Source: DASTHS01 sp035718085 (GTDB lineage Bacteria; Actinomycetota; Acidimicrobiia; Acidimicrobiales; Palsa-688). From it: a DNA stretch of 19,970 nt. Position numbers and translations under genes: made by a program. The DNA lies in NCBI GenBank assembly GCA_035718085.1, contig DASTHS010000295.1, forward strand, positions 1 through 19,970. Reading direction: 5' to 3'. This document shows, piece after piece, positions 6,370 to 13,732 of this stretch; the first letter of the stretch is position 1, and each line of letters starts with the position of its first letter. A model generated the notes under the pieces. It had not been told where the DNA came from. It saw only the letters and a program-made list of their open reading frames with translations, and did not search any database.

Positions 6370-7215
6370 GTGAGCCTGGTGGAGGCCCTCGGCCACCCGC
6401 CGGGGGCCTCCCTGCTCATCGTCAGCTGCGACGAGCTCGGCGTGAGCTGGGCGCACAACGTCGGCGTGTTCGGCGCGCTCCGCGACGGCATGGGCACCTC
6501 GGCGGGGCTGGTCGTCCCCGGGCCGTGGGCCCGTGAGGCGGCCGCCCGCTACCGCGGCGAAGACGTCGGGGTGCACCTCACCCTCAACGCCGAGTACGAC
6601 CTCTACCGGTGGGGGCCGGCCACCTACGCCCCGTCGCTGCTCGACGGCGACGGGGGCTTCCCGCGCACCCTCGACGACCTCTGGGATCACGCCGACACCG
6701 AGGAGGTGCGCCGCGAGTGCCGGGCGCAGATCGAGCGGGCGATCCTGTGGGGCTTCGACATCAGCCACCTCTCCGCCCACCTCGGGGCCCTCGACCTGCG
6801 CCCCGAGTTCTTCGACGTGGCCCTCGACCTCGCCGTCGAGTTCGCCCTGCCCCTGCGGCTGCCGCCGCCGGAGACCGAGCGCACCGCCGGGTTCCCGTTC
6901 CGCAGCCTGGCCGCCGCGGAGGGGGTGCTCAGCCCCGACCGGGTGGTGCGGGTCAGCCGCAACGAGAGCGCCCGGCGGGTCATCGACCGGCTGCTCACCG
7001 AGCTGGCGCCGGGGGTCACCGAGCTGGTGCTGCGGCCCGCGCTCGACGACCCGTCGCTGCGGGCGGTGGCCCCCGACTGGCCGGCCCGGGTCGACGACCA
7101 CGACCTGGCCGTCGACGGCTCGTCGCTCAAGGCTCTGGTGCGCCGCCTCGGCGTCACCACCATCGGCTACCGGGAGCTGCGCGACCTGCAGCGGGCCGCC
7201 GCCCCCGTCAGCTAG
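6370..7215 (+). CDS. ChbG/HpnK (YdjC)-like carbohydrate deacetylase
   Basis: 281 residues from GTG 6370, 16 bases after the thiolase stop and probably co-transcribed with it. The order of motifs is that of YdjC/ChbG deacetylases: an N-terminal strand with an acidic pair (LLIVSCDELGVSWAHNVGVF, D21 and E22), GVHLTLN with His69, and ISHLSAHLGAL with H133 and H137. The C-terminal half carries ELVLRPALDD. D/H/H ligands for a divalent metal are thus available. As I recall the family, the usual forms are DDFG and THLDSHMG, so Glu22 and Ser135 depart from the norm. Such enzymes remove acetyl groups from amino sugars or related compounds in the cytoplasm. The natural substrate cannot be read, and the link to a thiolase gene is unexplained. 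The last 8 bases overlap the convergent murF gene. Confidence 0.8.
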   Translation: MSLVEALGHPPGASLLIVSCDELGVSWAHNVGVFGALRDGMGTSAGLVVPGPWAREAAARYRGEDVGVHLTLNAEYDLYRWGPATYAPSLLDGDGGFPRTLDDLWDHADTEEVRRECRAQIERAILWGFDISHLSAHLGALDLRPEFFDVALDLAVEFALPLRLPPPETERTAGFPFRSLAAAEGVLSPDRVVRVSRNESARRVIDRLLTELAPGVTELVLRPALDDPSLRAVAPDWPARVDDHDLAVDGSSLKALVRRLGVTTIGYRELRDLQRAAAPVS

Positions 7216-8566
7216 GCGCGCCGCCGGCGAGCAACCTCGCCGCCAGCCGCTCGAGGCCGGCGACCCGGCTGGCCTTGACCAGCACGGCGTCGCCCCCGCC
7301 CAGCCGGAGGCCGTCGAGGTGGGCGGCGGCGGCGTCGACGTCGGCGACGGGGGCCACCCCGTAGGCCTCGGTGCCGACGGCGACCACCTCGACGTCGAGG
7401 GAGGCGGCCAGGGCCGCGACCTCCAGGTGGGCGTCGGGGCCCTCGGGGCCGAGCTCGGCCATCTCGCCCAGCACGGCCACCCGGCGGCGCACGCCCGGCA
7501 GGGCGGCGAGGGAGCACAGGGCGGCGGCCATGGAGGTCGGGTTGGCGTTGTAGGCGTCGTTGAGCACCCGGGCCCCCGATGCGGCCGTGCCCAGCTCCAT
7601 GCGCCACGGCGACAGCTCCCCCGTGCCGACGCCTTCCACCGCGGCGTCGAGCGCGACGCCCAGGTGCAGCGCCACGGTCAGCGCCGCCAGGGCGTTGCCC
7701 ACCTGGTGGGCGCCGCGCACGGCGAGGCGCACCGGTGCCGCCCCCCACGGCGAGCGCAGCGTGAACCTCGGGCGCAGGTCGGCGTCGAGGTCGACCCCTT
7801 CGGCGACCACGTCGAGCCCGGCGGCCAGGCCGTAGCGCAGCACGGCGGCGTCGGTGCGGCCGGCCATCGCCGCGACCCGGTGGTCGTCGCCGTTGAGCAC
7901 GGCGATGCCACCGGGGGGCAGGGCCTCCACCAGCTCCCCCTTGCCGCGGGCGACGTCGTCGATCGTGCCGAACACCTCGGTGTGCACGGCGGCGACGGCG
8001 GTCACCACGGCGACGGTGGGGGCGGCGACGGCGCAGAGCATGGCGATGTGGCCGATGCCGCGGGCGCCCATCTCGACGACGGCCACCTCGGTGTCGGCGG
8101 GGGCGTTGGCCAGGGTCAGCGGCACCCCGAGCTCGTTGTTGAACGACCGTTCGCTGGCGGCGACCCGGCGCGCGCCCCGCAGGGCGGCGGCGGTGAGGTC
8201 CTTGGTGGAGGTCTTGCCGACCGACCCGGTGATCCCGACGACGGCGGCGGGCTCGAGGCGCCGGCGGGCGGCGCGCCCGAGGTCGGCCAGCGCGGCGGCG
8301 GTGCCGGTCACCTCGATGCCGACCGCGCCGTCGACGGGAGCGCCGGGGAAGTCGCGGTCGTAGAGGTAGGCGGCCGCCCCCGCCTCGACGGCGGCGCCGA
8401 TGAAGGCATGGCCGTCGCGCTCGGCGACGATGGGGACGAACACCGACCCGGCGACGGCGGCGCGCGAGTCGATCGTCAGCGGCCCGAACCCGTCGCCGGG
8501 GGGTGGGGTGCCGGCGGTGGCACGGCCACCGGTGGCGGCGACGAGCTGCTCGAGGGTCCAGCGCAC
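7208..8566 (-). CDS. murF: UDP-MurNAc-tripeptide:D-Ala-D-Ala ligase MurF
   Basis: 452 residues from GTG 8566. MurF uses ATP to attach D-Ala-D-Ala to UDP-MurNAc-tripeptide in the cytoplasm, completing the pentapeptide stem of peptidoglycan. The N-terminal substrate domain begins RWTLEQLVAATGG and carries LTIDSR (33-35) and GSVFVPIVAERDGHAFI. The central ATPase has the P-loop GITGSVGKTSTKD (111-123), then ERSFNNELGVPLTL, VVEMGARGIGHI and LNGDDHRV. The C-terminal Mur ligase domain has LNDAYNANPTSMAAAL and VAVLGEMAELG. Length and motif order are those of intact MurF. An ATG at 8611 lies 45 bases upstream, but GTG 8566 matches the family N-terminus and has a weak -10 box 6 bases before it. The gene diverges from the S9 peptidase, with 34 bases between the starts. 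Ddl, which makes its D-Ala-D-Ala substrate, is encoded about 2 kb away. Confidence 0.96.
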   Translation of the reverse strand: MRWTLEQLVAATGGRATAGTPPPGDGFGPLTIDSRAAVAGSVFVPIVAERDGHAFIGAAVEAGAAAYLYDRDFPGAPVDGAVGIEVTGTAAALADLGRAARRRLEPAAVVGITGSVGKTSTKDLTAAALRGARRVAASERSFNNELGVPLTLANAPADTEVAVVEMGARGIGHIAMLCAVAAPTVAVVTAVAAVHTEVFGTIDDVARGKGELVEALPPGGIAVLNGDDHRVAAMAGRTDAAVLRYGLAAGLDVVAEGVDLDADLRPRFTLRSPWGAAPVRLAVRGAHQVGNALAALTVALHLGVALDAAVEGVGTGELSPWRMELGTAASGARVLNDAYNANPTSMAAALCSLAALPGVRRRVAVLGEMAELGPEGPDAHLEVAALAASLDVEVVAVGTEAYGVAPVADVDAAAAHLDGLRLGGGDAVLVKASRVAGLERLAARLLAGGAPS

Positions 8567-8572
8567 GGCGGG

Positions 8573-8578
8573 ATGGTG
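8573..8578 (-). promoter_or_regulatory. Weak -10-like box for murF
   Basis: CACCAT on the minus strand ends exactly 6 bases before GTG 8566. It keeps A2 and T6 of TANNNT but has C in place of the first T. It lies in the 34-base divergent gap next to the S9 peptidase promoter. Confidence 0.3.
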
Positions 8579-8587
8579 CCACGCCGC

Positions 8588-8593
8588 TACGGT
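8588..8593 (+). promoter_or_regulatory. -10 box, leaderless promoter of the S9 peptidase
   Basis: TACGGT is followed by 7 bases and then GTG 8601. It supports GTG 8601 over the further-upstream ATG at 8400, which lies inside murF on the other strand. Confidence 0.55.
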
Positions 8594-8600
8594 CGACCGG

Positions 8601-10520
8601 GTGACCCGCACCGTGGCCCCCTACGGCACCTGGCCGTCGCCGATCACCCCCGACCTGCTCACCGAGGGAGCGGTGCGCCTCTCCGACGTGGGCCTGGCCG
8701 GCGGCCGGGTGGCGTGGAACGAGGGCCGCCCCTCCGAGGGTGGCCGGCAGGTGCTCGTGGCCGACGGCGCCGGTGACCTGGTGCCCGCGGCGCTGTCGGT
8801 GCGCACCCGCGTGCACGAGTATGGCGGCCGGTGCTGGGTCGAGGTCGGCGACGCCCTGGTGGTGACCAACGACGCCGACCAGCGCCTGTGGGTGGTGCGC
8901 TCCCCCGGCGCCGAGCCCGAGCCGCTCACCCCCGAAGGGCCGCGCTACGCCGACCCGGTGGCCGATCCCGCCGGTCGGTTCGTGATCGCCGTGCGCGAGG
9001 CCCACGGCGACGACGGCACCGTGGAGAACGACCTCGCGGTGGTCACCCTCGACGGCACCGTGGGCACCCTGGTCGGCGGCCGCGACTTCTACGCAGCCCC
9101 CGCCATCAGCCCCGACGGCCGGCGGGTGGCGTGGGTCGACTGGGACCACCCGAACATGCCATGGGACGACACCGACTGCTGGGTCGGCGAGCTCGTCGAC
9201 CAGGCCGACGGCACGGTGGGGTGCCGCGAGGTGCGCCACGTGGCCGGCGGTGACGACGAGTCGGTGCAGCAGCCCCGGTGGTCGCCCGACGGCGTGCTGC
9301 ACTGGATCTCCGACCGCAGCGGCTGGTGGAACCTCTACCGCTCCCCCACCGGCGAGGTCGGCGACGGCGGGGAGGCGCTGTGCCCCATGGCCGCCGAGTT
9401 CGGCCAGCCCGGCTGGGTGTTCGGCACGTCGACCTACTGCTTCACCGCCGACGGCCGCCTGGTGGCCACGTGGGGCGGCCCCGACGGCGGCGGCACCGGC
9501 GTGGTCGCCGGCGGCGCCGTGGCGCCGTTCGACCTGCCGTGGTCGTCGTACGACTCGCTCGTCGCGGACGGCACCGCCGTGGCCTGCATCGCCGCGTCGC
9601 CGACCACCCCCGCAGCGGTGGTGCGCATCGACGCCGACGGCGCCGCCACGGTGCTGCGGGCCAGCCGCAGCGTCGACCTCGACCCGGCCGGCCTGTCGGT
9701 GCCGGCCCGCCGGCGCTTCCCCACCGCCGGCGGCGAGGAGGCGTGGGCCGTCGTCTACCCGCCCGCCAGCGCCACCCACGAGGGGCCGGCGGGCGAGCGG
9801 CCCCCGCTGGTCGTGATGTCGCACGGCGGGCCCACCTCGTCGGCCCGGTCCGCCCTCGACCTCGGCGTGCAGTTCTGGACCAGCCGCGGCTTCGCCGTGG
9901 CCGACGTCGACTACCGCGGGTCGACCGGCTACGGCCGGGCCTACCGCAACCGGCTGCGGGGGGCGTGGGGCGTCTGCGACGTCGAGGACTGCGCCGGCGT
10001 GGCCACCTGGCTGGCCTCGGTCGGCGAGGTCGACGGCGACCGGTGCGTGATCCGCGGCGGCAGCGCCGGCGGGTTCACCACCCTGGCGTGCCTGGCCTTC
10101 ACCGACGTGTTCGCCGCCGGCGCCGACCTCTACGGCGTCGCCGACCTCGAGGCGCTGGCCCGCGACACCCACAAGTTCGAGTCGCGCTACCTCGACCGCA
10201 TGGTCGGCCCCTGGCCGGAGGCGGCGGCGACCTACCGGGAACGCTCGCCGATCCACCACCTCGAGGGCTTCGACCGGCCGCTGATCATCTTCCAGGGCCT
10301 GGAGGACCTGGTGGTGCCGCCGGCCCAGTCGGAGATGATCTTCGACGCCCTGAAGGCCAAGGGCGTGCCGGTGGCCTACCTGCCCTTCCCCGGCGAGCAG
10401 CACGGCTTCCGGCGGGCCGAGACCATCCGCACCGTGGCCGCCATGGAGCTGAGCTTCTACGGCCTGGTGCTGGGCTTCACGCCCGACGGCGCCGTCGCCG
10501 TGCCCGTCGTGCGCCCCTGA
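8601..10520 (+). CDS. S9-family serine peptidase (prolyl oligopeptidase / acylaminoacyl peptidase type)
   Basis: 639 residues from GTG 8601. The first ~380 residues form a beta-propeller-like region with repeated WD/SPDG-type strands (AISPDGRRVAWVDWDHPNMPWDDT, PRWSPDGVLHWISDRSGWWNLY). The C-terminal alpha/beta-hydrolase domain begins near PPLVVMSHGGPTSSARSALD and carries YRGSTGYGRAYR, the nucleophile motif RGGSAGGF (Ser488), the acid in QGLEDLVVPP (Asp569) and the histidine in GEQHGF (His601). The catalytic triad is complete. Such enzymes hydrolyse short peptides or N-acyl amino acids, usually in the cytoplasm, and no signal peptide is visible here. Length is normal for the group. The gene diverges from murF and is followed by ddl after 69 bases that hold a hairpin and the ddl promoter. 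Any role in cell-wall peptide turnover is suggested only by these neighbours. Confidence 0.93.
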   Translation: MTRTVAPYGTWPSPITPDLLTEGAVRLSDVGLAGGRVAWNEGRPSEGGRQVLVADGAGDLVPAALSVRTRVHEYGGRCWVEVGDALVVTNDADQRLWVVRSPGAEPEPLTPEGPRYADPVADPAGRFVIAVREAHGDDGTVENDLAVVTLDGTVGTLVGGRDFYAAPAISPDGRRVAWVDWDHPNMPWDDTDCWVGELVDQADGTVGCREVRHVAGGDDESVQQPRWSPDGVLHWISDRSGWWNLYRSPTGEVGDGGEALCPMAAEFGQPGWVFGTSTYCFTADGRLVATWGGPDGGGTGVVAGGAVAPFDLPWSSYDSLVADGTAVACIAASPTTPAAVVRIDADGAATVLRASRSVDLDPAGLSVPARRRFPTAGGEEAWAVVYPPASATHEGPAGERPPLVVMSHGGPTSSARSALDLGVQFWTSRGFAVADVDYRGSTGYGRAYRNRLRGAWGVCDVEDCAGVATWLASVGEVDGDRCVIRGGSAGGFTTLACLAFTDVFAAGADLYGVADLEALARDTHKFESRYLDRMVGPWPEAAATYRERSPIHHLEGFDRPLIIFQGLEDLVVPPAQSEMIFDALKAKGVPVAYLPFPGEQHGFRRAETIRTVAAMELSFYGLVLGFTPDGAVAVPVVRP

Positions 10521-10537
10521 CCGCCTGTGCGCCCCCT

Positions 10538-10568
10538 GGCCGGCCGGGTGCTCCCCGACCGGCTGGCC
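10538..10568 (+). terminator. Hairpin between the S9 peptidase gene and ddl
   Basis: Two arms, GGCCGGCCGG (10538-10547) and CCGGCTGGCC (10559-10568), can pair over 10 bases with one G-U and an 11-base loop. It begins 17 bases after the peptidase stop. No T-tract follows, as is common for terminators in GC-rich actinobacteria. It ends 9 bases before the ddl -10 box, so it may insulate ddl. Confidence 0.45.
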
Positions 10569-10577
10569 CGCCGTCGC

Positions 10578-10583
10578 TAGGTT
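10578..10583 (+). promoter_or_regulatory. -10 box, leaderless promoter of ddl
   Basis: TAGGTT is followed by 6 bases (gtccgg) and ATG 10590. A -35-like CCGACC (10555-10560) lies 17 bases upstream and shares GAC with TTGACA. No Shine-Dalgarno is present. Confidence 0.65.
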
Positions 10584-10589
10584 GTCCGG

Positions 10590-11768
10590 ATGCCGGCCGC
10601 CGCCCTGCCCGCCCACCCCACCGGGCCGCTGCGGGTGGTGGTGCTCTACGGCGGGGCGTCGGCCGAGCACGAGGTGTCGTGCCGCTCGGCGCGCACGGTG
10701 ATCGCCGCCCTGGCCGACGACCGCTACCGGGTCGAGGTGGTCGGCATCGGCACCGACGGGCGGTGGGTGCTGGCCACCGACGTGGCGCGCCAGCTGCCCG
10801 AGGGCGCTTCGGCGCTGCCCGAGCCCGACGCCCTCGCCGCCGCCGGTCACGCCCTGGTCGACCCGCTCGCGATGGTCGCCGCCCGCAGCGCCGTCGCCGC
10901 CCCGGGCGCCGAGGTGGTGCCCACGGTGGTGCCCACGGTGGTGCCCACGGTGGTGTGGCCGGTGCTGCACGGGCCCATGGGCGAAGACGGCACCGTGCAG
11001 GGCCTCCTCGAGCTCGCCGGTGTGCCCTACGTGGGCGCCGGGGTGGCCGGCTCGGCGGCGGCGATGGACAAGGGCCTGGCCAAGACCGCCTTCGCCGGCG
11101 CCGGGGTGCCCCAGGCCCGGTGGTTCGGCGTGCGGGCCTCCACGGTGACCGGCGACCAGGCCGGCCCGGGCGTCGCCAGCCTGGCGGCGCGCATCGGCGG
11201 CGACCTGGGCTGGCCCGCCTACGTCAAGCCGGCGAACATGGGGTCGAGCGTCGGGGTGCACTGCGTCGAGGGCCCCGACGACCTCGCTGCCGCGGTCGCC
11301 GACGCCGCCGCCTACGACGAGCACCTGGTGGTCGAGCAGCAGATCGTCGGCCGGGAGCTGGAGATCGGCGTCCTCGGCATCGACCCGCTGCGGGTGTCGC
11401 GGCCGGGCGAGATCGTGCCCACCGCGGGGGTCTACACCTACGACGACAAGTACGTCGACGGCACGGCCGACCTGCGCATCCCCGCGGCCGTGCCCGAGGA
11501 CGTCGCCGACGAGATGGCCGTGCTCGCCGTGGAGGCGTGCCGGGCCCTGCGCGTCGACTGCATGGCCCGGGTCGACTTCTTCCTGGAGGCGTCGAGCGGC
11601 CGGCTGCTGGTCAACGAGGTGAACACCCTGCCGGGGTTCACGTCGATCTCGATGTACCCGGCCCTGTGGGCGGCGTCGGGTCTGCGCCTCGAGCGCCTGG
11701 CCGACGAGCTCGTCGAGCTGGCCCTTGTGCGCCACGCCCGGCGGGCCGGGCGGCGCACCAGCCGCTGA
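10590..11768 (+). CDS. ddl: D-alanine--D-alanine ligase with a repeat-containing segment
   Basis: 392 residues. Ddl joins two D-alanines with ATP in the cytoplasm to supply MurF. The N-terminal domain has VVLYGGASAEHEVSCRSART, containing the substrate-side Glu-His-Glu-x-Ser. The central part has VLHGPMGEDGTVQGLLE, PYVGAGVAGSAAAMDKGLAKTAF and AYVKPANMGSSVGVH, an ATP-grasp loop. The C-terminal part has DYKYVDGTA-like YDDKYVDG and LVNEVNTLPGFTSISMYP, with the metal-binding Glu and Asn. All family landmarks are present. Just before the WPVLHG strand, the protein repeats Val-Val-Pro-Thr three times, encoded by a perfect 12-bp tandem repeat. The family normally has a single short strand here, so this is a local expansion. 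Start ATG 10590 fits both the family N-terminus and the promoter spacing. It converges with the anti-sigma gene, 5 bases apart. Confidence 0.96.
   Translation: MPAAALPAHPTGPLRVVVLYGGASAEHEVSCRSARTVIAALADDRYRVEVVGIGTDGRWVLATDVARQLPEGASALPEPDALAAAGHALVDPLAMVAARSAVAAPGAEVVPTVVPTVVPTVVWPVLHGPMGEDGTVQGLLELAGVPYVGAGVAGSAAAMDKGLAKTAFAGAGVPQARWFGVRASTVTGDQAGPGVASLAARIGGDLGWPAYVKPANMGSSVGVHCVEGPDDLAAAVADAAAYDEHLVVEQQIVGRELEIGVLGIDPLRVSRPGEIVPTAGVYTYDDKYVDGTADLRIPAAVPEDVADEMAVLAVEACRALRVDCMARVDFFLEASSGRLLVNEVNTLPGFTSISMYPALWAASGLRLERLADELVELALVRHARRAGRRTSR
10914..10955 (+). repeat. 12-bp tandem repeat inside ddl
   Basis: The unit GTGGTGCCCACG occurs three times perfectly (10914-10925, 10926-10937, 10938-10949), followed by a half unit GTGGTG (10950-10955). 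It is in frame and encodes repeated Val-Val-Pro-Thr, so gain or loss of a unit would change protein length by four residues without a frameshift. Confidence 0.95.
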
Positions 11769-11783
11769 CCCGGCTACAGCGGC
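11761..11783. terminator. Bidirectional hairpin between convergent ddl and anti-sigma genes
   Basis: GCCGCTG (11761-11767) and CAGCGGC (11777-11783) form a perfect 7-base stem with a 9-base loop. The stem includes bases of the last ddl codons, and the loop holds the end of the anti-sigma stop codon. The symmetric placement between convergent genes suits a two-way terminator, although there is no T-tract. Confidence 0.4.
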
Positions 11784-12655
11784 GGGCTGACCTGCCCGGC
11801 GGCGACCGGGGCGTGGGTCGTGCGCACCACGCCGCCGGCCACCTCGGCGGTGACCGCCAGGGCCTGCACGCCCGAGCCGGCCCGGAACGCCACCACCGGG
11901 GGGGCGACGGTGCCGATCAGCCCGTAGGAGACGGCGTCGCTGCCGGTGATGCCCCACAGCTGGTAGGTCTGCGACGAGGGCAGCGGCGAGAGGTGGGCGT
12001 AGTAGAGGTAGCCCTGGCCGCCGGGCAGCAGCACCGCCTGCACCGTGTCGCCGGGGGTCATGGCGCTCAGCACGAGGTGGCGCGAGCCGCTGGTGTGCAG
12101 GGCAGCCTGCACCACCTGCATCGACGGGCCGATGTCGCCGGTGGCGGCGACGGCGTTGGCGAGGGCGTCCTGGCGGTGGACCAGGCGGGCGACCTGCACC
12201 CCGAGCACGGCGACGACCACGGCGGCGGCGGCGGCCAGCACGGCGACGGTGCGCACCCGCACGGTGGCCGCGCCCCGGGTGCGACGGTTGGCGCGGGCCC
12301 GGGGTGCGCCGGGGAGGCGGTCGCCGAGGCGCACGACCGTGCCGGGGCGGCCATGGTCGGCGGGGCCGCCGACGCGGTCGTCGGCGCCCAGCGGGGCGAG
12401 CAGCAGCTCGGGGGGCGCCTCCTGCATGGAGGTGGCGATGCGGTCCCAGAGGCCGGCCGGCGCTTCTTGCCCGGCGTAGCCGAGCAGCCCGGCGACCTCA
12501 CGGTGCTCGCTCAGCTCGGACCGGCACCGGGGGCACACCGGCAGGTGCCGCTCGACGAGGGCGGCCTCGTCGGGGTCGACGGCGTCGAGCGCGTAGGCGC
12601 CGAGCAGCGACTGGATGTCGTCGTGCGTGCCGTGTCCGCTTTGCACCGGTCTCAT
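11774..12655 (-). CDS. RskA-like transmembrane anti-sigma factor
   Basis: 293 residues from ATG 12655. The start overlaps the sigma-factor stop by 4 bases (ATGA), which fixes it and implies translational coupling. The N-terminal cytoplasmic domain is a zinc-binding anti-sigma fold with H37-LPV-C41-PR-C44 (HxxxCxxC) inside EAALVERHLPVCPRC. It is followed by a linker and one transmembrane helix at about 134-154. The outer C-terminal domain (about 160-293) has the RskA pattern: PGDTVQAVLLPGGQGYLYY, then LSPLPSSQTYQLWGI and AVSYGLIG. Proteins of this type hold their cognate ECF sigma factor at the membrane and release it after regulated proteolysis or a signal. The partner is almost certainly the sigma factor encoded directly upstream. 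The signal is unknown. It is the last gene of the minus-strand series and ends 5 bases from ddl. Confidence 0.93.
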   Translation of the reverse strand: MRPVQSGHGTHDDIQSLLGAYALDAVDPDEAALVERHLPVCPRCRSELSEHREVAGLLGYAGQEAPAGLWDRIATSMQEAPPELLLAPLGADDRVGGPADHGRPGTVVRLGDRLPGAPRARANRRTRGAATVRVRTVAVLAAAAAVVVAVLGVQVARLVHRQDALANAVAATGDIGPSMQVVQAALHTSGSRHLVLSAMTPGDTVQAVLLPGGQGYLYYAHLSPLPSSQTYQLWGITGSDAVSYGLIGTVAPPVVAFRAGSGVQALAVTAEVAGGVVRTTHAPVAAGQVSPPL

Positions 12656-13221
12656 GATCCCACGCCCACGTCGTCGAGGGCGGCCCGCATGCGGCGCAGC
12701 CCGGTGCGGATACGGCTCTTCACGGTGCCCTCCGGGGCTTCGAGCATGGTGGCGACCTCTCGGTAGGTGTGGCCGCCGAAGTACGCCAGGGCGATGGCCC
12801 TCCGCTCGTCGTCGGGCAGCACGTCGAGCGCGGCGCGCACCCGGTCGGCCACGGCGAGGTCCCACACCTCGTGCTCGAGGTCGTAGCCGGCCTCGGCGGC
12901 GGCCCGGCCCTCGCGGTCCTCGCGGTTGCGGCGGGCGGTGTCGGAGCGCAGCAGGTCGACCGCCCGGCCGTGGGTCTGGGCCAGCAGGAACGACCGCAGC
13001 GAGCCGCGGTCGGGGTCGAAGCGGTCGGGCTCGTTCCAGAGGCGCAGGAACACCTCCTGCACGATCTCCTCGGCCCGGGTGGTGTCGTTGAGCACCCGGC
13101 GGGCCAGGCCGAACACCGCCCCGGCGTGGCGCCGGTAGGCCTCGGCGAGCGCCTCCTGGCGCCAGCGGCCGATGGCGACGACGAGCGCGGCGTCGCTGGC
13201 GTCGAGCATGGAGGGGGGCAT
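12652..13221 (-). CDS. ECF (extracytoplasmic function) RNA polymerase sigma factor, SigK-like
   Basis: 189 residues from ATG 13221. The sigma-2 region spans about 20-95, with EAYRRHAGAVFGLARRVL, then AEEIVQEVFLRLWNEPDRFD and SLRSFLLAQTHGRAVDLLR, covering core binding and -10 recognition. The sigma-4 region (about 130-183) has LDVLPDDERRAIALAYFGG, then HTYREVATMLEAPEGTVKSRI, a helix-turn-helix for the -35 element. There is no sigma-3 domain, as expected for an ECF factor. The pairing with an RskA-like anti-sigma makes it SigK-like, but the protein has no cysteine, so a disulfide switch within the sigma factor itself is not possible. TACTCA ending 6 bases before ATG 13221 supports this start over ATG 13209 or an ATG at 13350 lying inside the upstream gene. 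The SCP2-like gene ends 43 bases upstream. Confidence 0.94.
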   Translation of the reverse strand: MPPSMLDASDAALVVAIGRWRQEALAEAYRRHAGAVFGLARRVLNDTTRAEEIVQEVFLRLWNEPDRFDPDRGSLRSFLLAQTHGRAVDLLRSDTARRNREDREGRAAAEAGYDLEHEVWDLAVADRVRAALDVLPDDERRAIALAYFGGHTYREVATMLEAPEGTVKSRIRTGLRRMRAALDDVGVGS

Positions 13222-13227
13222 CGAGCC

Positions 13228-13233
13228 TGAGTA
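13228..13233 (-). promoter_or_regulatory. Possible -10 box for the sigma-factor gene
   Basis: TACTCA on the minus strand ends 6 bases before ATG 13221, matching the local spacing rule. The last base is A rather than T. It would allow the sigma/anti-sigma pair to be transcribed separately from the upstream genes. Confidence 0.4.
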
Positions 13234-13264
13234 CGGCGCCGGCCCCCCTCCCGGATGTGGGGCG

Positions 13265-13732
13265 TCAGGCACCGACGGCCGCCCGCAGGGCGGCGCGCAG
13301 CCCGGGCGACGCGCTGGCCCGCAGCAGGGCGAGGGCGGTGGCGAGGTCACCGTCGACCTTGAGGCGCCCCTGCATGAACAGCACGCTGGGCTCGGTGCCG
13401 GCCAGCAGGTCGGCCACGTCCGGGCCGCCCAGGGTGAGGGTCAGCGCCGGCTCGCCGTCGGGGCCGCCCGGGCCGGCGGCCGCGACCCGGCCGCCGACGA
13501 CCACCAGGTGGGCCCGCACCTCGGCCGGCTCGTCGGCCGCCGGGCCGGCGGCCGGCGCGGCGGCGCGGCCCCGCGCCGGGCGCCGAGGCCGCCCGGCGGT
13601 GGGCGGCACCACCAGCTCCACGACCCCCTCGACCCGATCGTCGCCGACGGCGGCGCCGACGGCCCTGCCCAGGGTGGCGGCCACCCATGCCGGGTCGGCC
13701 CACGGCCGGTCACCTCCCGGCGGGGCGGTCAC
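13265..13732 (-). CDS. SCP2 sterol-binding-domain-like protein
   Basis: 155 residues from GTG 13732. This start overlaps the mca stop by 4 bases (GTGA), so the two are probably translationally coupled. The C-terminal half has the SCP2 pattern: strand pairs ending PALTLTLGGPDVADLLAG, then SVLFMQGRLKVDGDLATALALL, in which 'F..G..KV.GD...A..L' is the typical end of the lipid-binding fold. The middle contains an Ala/Pro/Arg-rich stretch (about 45-70) that looks like a disordered insertion. SCP2-like domains bind lipids or other hydrophobic small molecules, and in actinobacteria they also occur in proteins related to mycothiol-dependent enzymes. Here it follows a mycothiol-conjugate amidase, so a link to thiol or lipid detoxification is possible but inferred. 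No signal or membrane segment is present. Confidence 0.75.
   Translation of the reverse strand: MTAPPGGDRPWADPAWVAATLGRAVGAAVGDDRVEGVVELVVPPTAGRPRRPARGRAAAPAAGPAADEPAEVRAHLVVVGGRVAAAGPGGPDGEPALTLTLGGPDVADLLAGTEPSVLFMQGRLKVDGDLATALALLRASASPGLRAALRAAVGA

Noticed and set aside
7212..11957. A 1581-codon open frame on the minus strand across murF, the S9 peptidase and ddl
   Set aside because: Its product is dominated by Arg, Gly, His and Pro with no domain pattern. It is a shadow frame kept open by the scarcity of AT-rich stop codons, and it lies over three well-supported genes.
12301..12350. A possible CRISPR array or other interspersed repeat, considered because GC-rich strings recur throughout the window
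   Set aside because: The recurrences come from composition (GGCGGC, GCCGCC) and codon bias. There are no regularly spaced identical units apart from the ddl 12-bp repeat.
13222..13350. ATG 13350 as the sigma-factor start
   Set aside because: It would lie inside the SCP2-like gene and add a Pro/Cys-rich segment unlike ECF sigma N-termini. ATG 13221 fits the family and the promoter spacing.
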